Positions 58,901 through 64,000 of a stretch of 64,000 bases of DNA are shown here, piece after piece. A program made the translations under genes and the position numbers. Numbering within the stretch: position 1 is the first letter of the stretch; every line of letters starts with the position of its first letter. This DNA is from Trileptium ribeirensis (Eukaryota; Nematoda; Enoplea; Enoplida; Thoracostomopsidae): the NCBI GenBank assembly GCA_030248225.1, contig JASANE010016253.1, positions 1 through 64,000 on the forward strand, written 5' to 3'. The notes under the pieces were generated by a model. The model was not told where the DNA came from, did no database searches, and saw only the letters and a program-made list of their open reading frames with translations.

Positions 58901-61900
58901 CGAAAAGAGGCTATGAGCCAATGCATACTGCTATCCAAATACACAAAGGTTCGAAATTTTATCAGCGATCAACCAAGCAGACTCACATATACGCCGATTA
59001 AGGTACTTTTTCAACTGAAATAACTGTTCCCTAACATCTGTTCGAAGTAAGATTAAATACATTAAGAAAAGATTTGATAAATTCCTGTCCTAAAATCCAT
59101 ATAATATGGTATCAGACTTTCTTTCCAACACGAAATTTTGTCGTCAACGTTTCACATCTACACGGGCGTTGTGACATAATCATTTCGTTGGATATACTGC
59201 GAATTATCACTGTCATAACCAATAAACTAAATCCAGTTCCTGATGGGAATGACCATTTTTCATAAGAGAACTATTTTTTTCATTCGAACCGTGCTCGAAA
59301 CTCGTGGTGACCGCGCCCAACAAATTTTGCTCGAGCAAACTGCGACAATTCCTGTTAAATGAAAGTTGAAATAAATACTCTTATCCGATCTTAAGTCTTG
59401 TTGGAAATACTTCAAAGAAATTGTGTTGTTAAAAAATACCTACAGTAGTTCTTATTTTAGCTTTAAGTTTGTTCAGTCCAAACCAATGCAGACAATTCGG
59501 ACTCCGACTGTATGAAATAAGACAAACCTTCCGTCAGGCCGCTGGCAAAATTTTATGCTGGCAAGGATACCCAAGCGATCAATTTCACATAGACTGTCAT
59601 TGAGCATAAGCAAACAAGCAAGGCCGCAGTAAGTCATTGTAATGTGACCCGATTCATACGCGTGACATCTGAAAATACGCGGTGTGATACATCTAATTAT
59701 TAGTCATAATAGAACTAAAGTTTCCAGTCAGGGTTTCACGTTGACCTTATTGCACGAATAAATCCAATAATTGAGTGTCTTTCGAAACCGTCTATTCGAG
59801 CATGGATAAACAGTGGAAGATCTTGATAGCAAGCATTAAGTTAACTTTCAATGTCTCTATAAATCCATAGCTCATACTATTTACCACGTCAAAATATAAC
59901 GGTAAATAGTATGTGCTGCTTATTCATATTATACTAATATTTAATAAATCATACTTATAAATATATATTATTACTTAATAATAAATATTATATTAATATA
60001 TTACACTATTATTTCTATCTATTATACTATTATCTAATATATAATTTTGTAATATGTTCGAGATTCTCCGATTCTCAGTAAAGGTATAAAATTACCTTTA
60101 AATTCGGCCCATGTACGGTTTCCGAACATTTTTGCTTAAATTATGCGGCATAAGTAGTCTACATGCATACACAAGTTTACACATTTTGCAGTGCAATCAA
60201 AACATAAAGACTAATATAAAAAATCAATCACATTGACTAGGGTATATACCAGGGAGTAACCGGAATTCCGGTTCCGGCGAAAATCGTGTTCCGGTTCCAG
60301 CAAAAGGCAAAATCCATACCGGAATCGTAATTCCGGTTTAAAAAATTTTGTAAGAAATTTTCCACATTTTTGCTTCATCTGTGGTCCAAACCATATGTAA
60401 TATATACACAATGATCAAGTTCCAATACAACCAAGCAAAAGAAGATTAACTCAGCAATTTACAGTGTTAAACGTAAGTAGGACACATAATTTCAGCAGGA
60501 ATTTTTATGTTAACTTGCAGGAGTTTGTTAACAAAACAAAGTCAGGTTGATGCTTGTAGCATCTATTTTACACATTCAGAAGTCTGCGGGGTATGTTCGA
60601 ATTAAACCATCCAACTCGGTAACAGAGTATGAATTACGTAGAAGTACTTAACGTAAGCTTGGCTAAAACAAATTGCGTCAAGCACAAGCCTGCGCGCATG
60701 CAAACTTTGTAAATCAGTCTACATTGAAGTAAAGTAACGTTATCTGCAACGTAGCCAGAAACTGCGTCCTTGGCAATGAATTGTATTCATTGAAACTGTG
60801 CGAGCAGTACAACAGTTGGATTCATTTATAGCAGTGATTAGAAAGTTATCATCATTATCATCTAATTGACGGACATTGGTTGCCCAACGTTAGCCTAAAC
60901 AGTGTTTCTGAACACTGATCAGAAAATTATAGTATATATGTACGGAAATAACGTTATATCGAATTTCTTGCGCAGATTATGAAAGGTACTAAGACACAAC
61001 TGCCTATAAAAGTAAACACAACAGAACAAACATCCTAATACAAATCACAATTATAAAATACATACCAAAACTAAATCTAAAACGAAGATAACTATAACCA
61101 GCATTATTATTTAAATCACACCATGCCCAAAAAATTACTCTTAAAATTGGTTTTTGCAGTGCGTATGTGAAAACTTATTTCAGGCAATCACTTGCTAGTA
61201 TTGATTAAGCTGGTTACATTGGATATTACCACAAATGTCTGATGTAGCCAGAGACTTTCTCATAACACACCTAGAAGCTTGACAGTAGCTAAACATTATT
61301 ATTTAGTTTACTTAGTTACCGAGTCGCTTGTGATCCACAATTACTTTTCGAACCACGAAACCCGCATCGTTTTGGCGATGTCGCTAAAACGCACACGAAA
61401 ATACATTCAAAGTATTAAAGCAAGTAGAATATCGCTAGGAGCTTGCCTTACTGCCAAGTTGGTGAATTCTGATTGTCGAATATATAATTTAGAGGGACGT
61501 ACAGAGATATATGGAGCATCAACACAAATATAGCGAGCCGAATATTAGCCATGTTGCTAAAATAGTTGAGAAGATATACCCGCTTATTGCACTCATAATG
61601 TGCAAGTACATAGACGATACAATACCGTACAAAATGACCAAAAAGGCCCATATAGCTCGAAAGATTACGGGAATATTACCATTTTCGCGCGTCCATTTAC
61701 AAACCGCTTTGACCCAAATCATATACGTATCCTAAAAACCGTGCAACAAAGTATTATATACAGACTTATAAGCTTATTTGATGTTCAAAATGAGCATAAT
61801 ATGACTTAGATACCGGTTATCGAGATACAAGAATTAACGTGATTTTTGGACTTTCCTAACATCCCAAACCTGAAATTGGTCAATTTTTGGTACCATTAGA

Positions 61901-63591
61901 GTCATCTCTTCAAATAATACCACTCCGGCAATATTTATGAGTTTTTTTCGATTTCTTGGTTACCAATGGTCCCTACACCTCTCTTGATGCCCAACATAAT
62001 ACATTGGGTGGGCCGAGTCGAATTAGCTAAATCAGTTGAACGATTAACGACGTAGGCTTAGGAATTCACATAAATTTAAATAACTTTTAACCCACAAACC
62101 AGCTGAGCACATTTTACCACCATTCCATTCCGCTCGTCATTGCAGTCACTCGTCACGCATATAAAATTATACGTTTAGCGAGTAATTTTTTCAAAAATTT
62201 TAAGTACAAAAAAATAAAAAACCATCATTTCTTTTTTCGTGAGTTTTTCACAAAAAAATAAAATTACATTCTTAAAGTATGTTTCTCTGCCCTAACTCGT
62301 CAAATCATGCACAGAACGCTAGCATGCATGACCATGGACTGCTGACCGCAGCTTAAGTGTGTGTCGTTGACAGAACCTGGTGACCCAGTTTTCGGCAGGA
62401 AGCGCACCATATCCTTAGAGACCAGGTCCCCGGATTGGTCTGGAACGGGGTCCAGTGTCCGGCAATAGTCGATGGTCAGCTGGCGAATTTGGAACCTATT
62501 ATATCCGAACCCATACCGAGCGAAGATTTGGATGACGTTGCTGAGGTAGAGCTCTTGTTCCTAGTTTAGGGTCCTCTTTGACTCTTAGGTACGCCCAAGT
62601 TATTATCGCTGACTGCCTGGAAAAGCTTGTTCACGAACATTGTGTACTCGTGCGCCACAGACTGATAACATCGAGCGCGACCCTCTGAAATCGCCGCCAA
62701 AAAACTGTCGACAGCTGTAGCTGCTGACATAGCATCGGACGCAAATTGAGACGGCTTTTTTGGTAATAGTTATTATATTTAGCTTTAGCTTTATTATTAA
62801 CCGTTTGCAAGACCAGTAGCTACAAATGGAGTTAGTTAGCTAATATATATTAAATTAGCTAAATGCAACAAAAATGAAATTTGGTTATTCGTTCTTTCGT
62901 GACCGTAATACTCAGAAAAAAATATCTTTTTTGTGACACTAGTTAGGCGTACACGCACAAAAATAAATGGACCCATGTTGAAAAAATGATAAAAGATATG
63001 AAGCTGAAAGCACAAAAACTTATGGCAGCATCAATTGTAAGGCGTTACGTCCAGGTTTCGTCTCGAAATATCAATATGAACTGTGGCCAAATTCCCAAGG
63101 GATGTTCTGAAATTTTTAAGACTGTTCTTGGGTTACTTCGCAAAATCAATTTTTAAGAATCAGGTATGAATGCAACATACGCAGTTTTGGCATATTTGTG
63201 TCTGAAAACATATTTCTTCATGTATCCGTCACTAAAGCGGTGAAAACAGTTTTGGTCGTTACGGAAAAATATCCATTTTTTTGTGACTTTTTGACCCATT
63301 TTTATTTGTAAGCGTCTCTATATCAATCAATAAAGAATGAAGCAATTTGTACATGAAGGCGAAATGCAGCAATTCAATGTGAAGGCGAGTAAATATAATC
63401 TTCTTTTATTAAAAACACAAAATCTCTGTGTAACGAAGATGGCAGTGAGAATAACTTAAATCTAACCTTCTTTAGTTGTAATCTGAAGGGAATAAATCCA
63501 TCGTATTATCAACTGGCGCCGTTCGCTATCAATTTCCTCAAGCGCATTCAAAACGTCCAATCCAGAAAGTGTATAAAACAAAAGTGTCAAC
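46805..63591 (-). CDS. PGGT1B: Geranylgeranyltransferase type I beta subunit, 8 exons seen, 5' end off the window
   Basis: The protein is the catalytic beta subunit of GGTase-I, which with the FNTA alpha subunit attaches geranylgeranyl from GGPP to Cys of CaaX proteins such as Rho and Rac in the cytosol. Exons in transcript order are 63467-63591, 61320-61383, 59528-59668, 57581-57713, 55083-55128, 50733-50935, 50214-50322 and 46805-46995. They give about 336 residues, against about 330 for the same part of the human protein. All seven introns are GT-AG with continuous phase. The family's zinc ligands are present: Asp and Cys in KPDDSCYSF and His in DALHTY. The diphosphate-site His (LESHGG), and the Arg and Lys of HGRPDKP, are also present. 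One substitution is notable: STQH for the usual STQD. Missing are the N-terminal ~45 residues, on exon(s) beyond 64000. The identification is from memory of the family, but the motif agreement is extensive. Confidence 0.96.
47880..48080. repeat. GTTTAAAC/ACGC-rich degenerate repeat in PGGT1B intron
   Basis: The word gcgtttaaac or close variants recur at about 47960, 48005, 48034, 48058 and 48067, embedded in cacgcaaa/cacacgc words. The period is irregular (about 20-45 bp). It is a local low-complexity expansion inside the last intron. The palindrome gtttaaac is repeated. Confidence 0.75.
48100..48990. other. Intronic DNA with C-rich patch
   Basis: Around 48165-48260 and 48530-48610 runs of C and G appear (gtgggggtggggcg, ttcccccatg, gaaaccccca), like the C-rich patches at 45.1 and 49.2 kb. 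No exon or element boundary could be set. The rest is AT-rich. Confidence 0.4.
48995..50160 (+). repeat. Mosaic tandem repeat (about 357-bp and 210-bp spacings) in PGGT1B intron
   Basis: Block X (caacactggcaataagtttc / caacaccggcaatgagtttc) occurs at about 49010, 49158 and 49513. Block Y (ttaatcgaaaaacaaaaa then catcggcatttatcat) occurs at about 49300, 49657 and 49871. The blocks gaacaaattttcgaattttg and tactaaaatg-ggtaaaaccc repeat with them. The array ends in aaaatcggttatgtcgtttcc and gagttatggcgg, a tail seen in several dispersed repeats, just 50 bp before the donor of the GGFAK exon. Confidence 0.8.
50214..50322 (-). CDS. PGGT1B: PGGT1B exon (GGFAK)
   Basis: Acceptor tttactttcag, donor tgtcag|gtttgt. 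It encodes ILKCSKLVDRQK and then STQHSVVGGFAKYE, matching LLKIFQYTNFEKN...STQDRLVGGFAKW. Its 109 nt give the same number of codons as the human segment. Changes of note: Asp to His in STQ(D/H) and Trp to Tyr after GGFAK. Phase 0 in and phase 1 out. Confidence 0.93.
50733..50935 (-). CDS. PGGT1B: PGGT1B exon with zinc ligands Asp and Cys
   Basis: Acceptor gtatttacttttag, donor ctagaa|gtaaat. It encodes GSTYCAVASLDL, then RLIRWCLLKQNEGFHGRP and DKPDDSCYSFWIGATLE. The D-x-C pair supplies two of the three zinc ligands and Arg/Lys of GRPDK contact the diphosphate in the known GGTase-I structure. The exon is 203 nt, phase 1 in and phase 0 out. Motif agreement is strongest in this exon. Confidence 0.97.
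50975..51585. other. PGGT1B intron, nothing recognised
   Basis: AT-rich intronic sequence without recognisable elements. Confidence 0.45.
51590..52130 (+). repeat. Dispersed repeat family A, copy 2 (intronic)
   Basis: Begins cgacgaagtgaggggcg (51597), then ccttcgccaaaaaacgggta and accagtgtttcgcagctta (51739), then a cccactcccta segment and ttatgtactgctaccagggc (51897). The same elements in the same order occur at 13395-14060 (gcgagcgaagcg, accagtgtttcacagcccat, ccactcccag, ttatgtattgcgaacagggc). Confidence 0.7.
52131..53985. other. PGGT1B intron, nothing recognised
   Basis: AT-rich. The 72-codon plus frame at 52924-53142 has no motif and is antisense within an intron, so it is not called. 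Confidence 0.45.
54045..54128 (-). mobile_element. tRNA-derived SINE-like remnant (intronic)
   Basis: On the minus strand tggccaaccggc fits a pol III A box, and about 45 bases later gcgagtttgaggctcgc forms a perfect 5-bp T stem with a 7-base loop and a near B box. The anticodon region ctccttgcccagcaagg can fold but has no clear identity. The acceptor arm is not preserved. It is probably a SINE head rather than a tRNA gene. It differs from the tRNA-Ser-like heads at 22-23 kb. Confidence 0.5.
54370..54625 (+). pseudogene. LINE reverse transcriptase fragment, frameshifted
   Basis: The frame at 54270-54464 ends with LEHRTGFCAAEAVRIRFSV, resembling the EQAGFR..R...DQIF motif of RT domain 2a-3. 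After a stop and a frame change, 54482-54616 reads FAAIFDSVHRRSHWTALRQL and GILSKL, resembling the FxxAFDSVxRxxLWxALRxLGIPxKL motif A of non-LTR elements; the first aspartate is changed to isoleucine-phenylalanine context (AAIFDS). It is a dead fragment, antisense to PGGT1B, of a different LINE type from the one at 3.5-6.3 kb. The remainder of the element was not seen. Confidence 0.75.
54630..55080. other. PGGT1B intron, nothing recognised
   Basis: AT-rich intronic sequence between the LINE fragment and the microexon. Confidence 0.4.
55083..55128 (-). CDS. PGGT1B: PGGT1B 46-nt microexon (GPGLESH)
   Basis: Acceptor tttttttttgttatag, donor gcatg|gtacat. It encodes NPDGGFGQGPGLESH plus the first base of Gly, matching YDNGLAQGAGLESH(G) of the family, including the diphosphate-binding His. 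Phase 0 in and phase 1 out, exactly as its neighbours require. Gene finders can easily miss it. Confidence 0.93.
55510..55790 (+). repeat. Dispersed repeat family C, copy 1
   Basis: Shares with 57215-57520 the ordered words ttagtcgttcag.aaagtacc, actgggggaag.ccgatata, acatgagacatcc, aatcaataaa.cta and gtcgcaca.cac. Identity is moderate with indels. The two copies are in direct orientation 1.7 kb apart, in the introns on either side of the 57581 exon's downstream side. Confidence 0.7.
55832..55958. repeat. Hairpin with about 42-bp arms
   Basis: The left arm 55832-55873 (gcaatacttagaaatcggct...tttctttatgttcaggtta) pairs with 55916-55958 (ttaacctgaacataaagaaa...gatttctacgtattgc). The inner 20 bp pair perfectly and the outer part has a few mismatches. 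The loop is about 42 nt. Confidence 0.85.
56150..56485 (-). repeat. 66-bp tandem repeat, 5 copies (intronic)
   Basis: The words gtttcctccgtga / gtttcctgcgtga start at about 56175, 56241, 56306, 56372 and 56439, a period of 65-67 bp. Each unit also has aatgacccgtaattgc and tccatagcaaccttaag variants. Confidence 0.93.
56490..57210. other. PGGT1B intron, nothing recognised
   Basis: No element recognised. Overlapping plus frames near 56994-57350 run into repeat family C and are antisense to the gene. Confidence 0.4.
57215..57520 (+). repeat. Dispersed repeat family C, copy 2
   Basis: Direct repeat of 55510-55790 (see that entry). Carries an additional gaactggagaagcc segment and a ccgtccccctag word. 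It ends about 60 bp before the donor of the ENDMRFVY exon. Confidence 0.7.
57581..57713 (-). CDS. PGGT1B: PGGT1B exon (ENDMRFVYCA)
   Basis: Acceptor ttattgatttcag, donor gtcag|gtacgt. It encodes NENDMRFVYCAVVTSFIL and ends YILSSQ, matching ENDMRFVYCA...CYML of the family. The exon is 133 nt, phase 2 in and phase 0 out. Confidence 0.95.
57720..59520. other. PGGT1B intron, nothing recognised
   Basis: AT-rich intron. Short frames on both strands lack motifs. Confidence 0.45.
59528..59668 (-). CDS. PGGT1B: PGGT1B exon (GHITMTY)
   Basis: Acceptor cgcgtattttcag, donor ggaag|gtttgt. It encodes YESGHITMTYCGLACLLML and ends in RPDG plus two bases of a Ser codon, matching YDSGHIAMTYTGLSCLVIL...LEDG(S) in the family. 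The exon is 141 nt, phase 2 in and phase 2 out. Confidence 0.93.
59873..59913. repeat. Perfect 13-bp hairpin
   Basis: catactatttacc (59873-59885) and ggtaaatagtatg (59901-59913) are perfect inverted repeats with a 15-nt loop, next to an AT-only tract. Confidence 0.8.
59915..60055. repeat. AT-only low-complexity tract
   Basis: About 140 bases of tatta/aatat words with few G or C. No regular period. Confidence 0.8.
60250..60345 (+). mobile_element. hAT-like terminus with CCGGAA repeats
   Basis: Begins cagggagtaaccggaattcc, followed by ccggttccgg, ttccggttcc, accggaatcg and ttccgg. It matches the block at 29056-29159 in opposite orientation. The CAGGG start fits hAT termini. The opposite end and an 8-bp duplication of the left flank (gtatatac) were not found, so it may be a truncated copy. 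Confidence 0.5.
60346..61315. other. PGGT1B intron, nothing recognised
   Basis: AT-rich intronic sequence without recognisable elements. Confidence 0.4.
61320..61383 (-). CDS. PGGT1B: PGGT1B exon (RCGFRGS)
   Basis: A 64-nt exon with acceptor gtgtgcgttttag and donor actcg|gtaact. It encodes PKRCGFRGSKSNC, matching the NRCGFRGS block of the family. It takes phase 1 in and leaves phase 2. The segment after RCGFRGS is shorter and different from the human loop, which is a surface region. Confidence 0.9.
61860..62140 (+). repeat. Repeat family B, additional copy (intronic)
   Basis: The left part (cctgaaattggtcaattttt, ccggcaatatttatgagttt) matches 27389-27510. The right part, on the minus strand, reads ttatgtgaattcctaagcct and gttaatcgttcaactgattt, matching 27850-27905. 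The same inverted layout as at 27.4-28.1 kb in a shorter version. Confidence 0.6.
62376..62758 (-). pseudogene. pogo/Tigger-like transposase N-terminal fossil
   Basis: A GC-richer island inside a PGGT1B intron, same strand as the gene. The first frame (62570-62758) reads DAMSAATAVDSFLAAISEGR and ends near KSQRGP. After a frame change the second (62376-62566) reads EQELYLSNVIQIFARYGFGY followed by NRFQIRQLTIDYC and later SKDMVRFLPKTG. This order resembles the pogo/Tigger/CENP-B type: a first helix-turn-helix, a KRGP-like linker, then a second DNA-binding domain of the form ELV..I..MA..GFP.TR.Q...LA and a W..FL.RHP-like box. The DDE catalytic domain is absent. Family assignment is by pattern only. 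Confidence 0.5.
62765..63460. other. PGGT1B intron, nothing recognised
   Basis: AT-rich; includes taattagc-like words at 62830-62870. No exon or element set. Confidence 0.4.
63467..63591 (-). CDS. PGGT1B: PGGT1B first exon in window (probably exon 2)
   Basis: Acceptor cacattttcag, donor gaag|gttaga. It encodes LTLLFYTLSGLDVLNALEE and later IIRWIYSLQ, matching the family's LTIAFFALSGLDML and WIYSLQ helices of the alpha/alpha barrel start. It starts with the last base of a split codon (phase 2) and ends in phase 1. Confidence 0.93.
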
Positions 63592-64000
63592 CTGAAAATG
63601 TGAAATACAAAGGAAAATATAATATATAATCGTATATATTATATATCACCGTAAATGCCAGCGTAGATGTGTGAGCTAAAATCAACAATTGTGCCACTCC
63701 AAAATATATCATCCGTTTTATGCTCATAAACAGCGTATTTTTGTTACATGCAAATGACGCTAATAGTACCCATCATGCGGACAAACTTGGTTCTGGTTGT
63801 TATAGAATTGGGTTAAAAATTTCAACCAGAACACAAACGGAAAACATCTAAACTTAATAAACACACGTAATTAATTTGCACATATATACTCACCATATTC
63901 GAGCGACAAGCAGACAGCGAACACTAGAGAAAACCTAATACCTTATCCCACCGAATACTCAGCTACTAACTAACTATACAGTCGAATACCGACTAGTGAA
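63592..64000. other. PGGT1B 5' intron, upstream exon not found
   Basis: The family's N-terminal segment (FFxRCL...LP) was looked for on the minus strand in all frames and not found, so the preceding exon should lie beyond the window. A good donor-like gtgagt occurs at about 63887-63892 on minus, but the sequence before it has a nearby in-frame stop in the required phase. It could be a 5' UTR exon. Confidence 0.4.

Noticed and set aside
61448..61809. Overlapping ORFs on both strands near 61.5-61.8 kb
   Set aside because: They lie in a PGGT1B intron, oppose each other and carry no family motif.
63860..63960. Exon 1 of PGGT1B ending at gtgagt near 63892
   Set aside because: The phase needed to join 63591 meets a stop shortly upstream and the family's N-terminal motif is absent. 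A UTR exon remains possible.

Overview
The window is nuclear DNA from an animal. It is AT-rich, has spliceosomal GT-AG introns, and is crowded with decayed transposons and tandem satellites. No prokaryotic, organellar or viral gene organisation is visible. The one firmly identified gene differs clearly from its vertebrate counterpart, and the surroundings (CR1-like LINE, hAT, pogo-like fossil, tRNA-derived SINE-like copies) would suit an invertebrate. I cannot name the phylum.

Right part (about 46.8-63.6 kb, minus strand): most of the gene for the beta subunit of protein geranylgeranyltransferase type I (PGGT1B). Eight exons were assembled by hand. Every junction is GT-AG, the reading phase is continuous across all seven introns, and the zinc ligands and diphosphate-site residues are present. 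The 5' exon(s) lie beyond base 64000. Its introns hold tandem repeats, a LINE reverse transcriptase fragment, a tRNA-like SINE remnant, a pogo/Tigger-like transposase fossil and several dispersed repeats.

Left part (0-46 kb): no complete gene recognised. The best coding signals are a signal-peptide first exon at 15624-15742 (+), a C-terminal exon at 18054-18208 (-), and weaker exon-like pieces at 12561-12711, 17247-17409, 19504-19692, 24510-24691 and 28682-28963. Their products are unknown.

Mobile and repetitive content, left to right: 99-bp satellite (1392-2190); decayed CR1-like LINE (3470-6350); foldback MITE (11500-11751); dispersed repeat family A (13395-14690, again 51590-52130); 118-bp satellite (18580-19440); long hairpin (20559-20672); duplicated repeat with a tRNA-Ser-like head (22250-23825); non-autonomous hAT element with perfect 8-bp target duplication (25545-26373); repeat family B (27385-28250, again 61860-62140); hAT-like CCGGAA termini (29.1 and 60.3 kb); 215-bp satellite (35500-37110); TAATTAG-rich element (39535-40365); MITE with 10-bp target duplication (40863-41067); 310-bp satellite (41670-42890); 29-bp minisatellite (45629-46170).

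No functional novel system was found. The most useful results are the hand-built PGGT1B gene model, including a 46-nt microexon, and the precisely bounded transposable elements.
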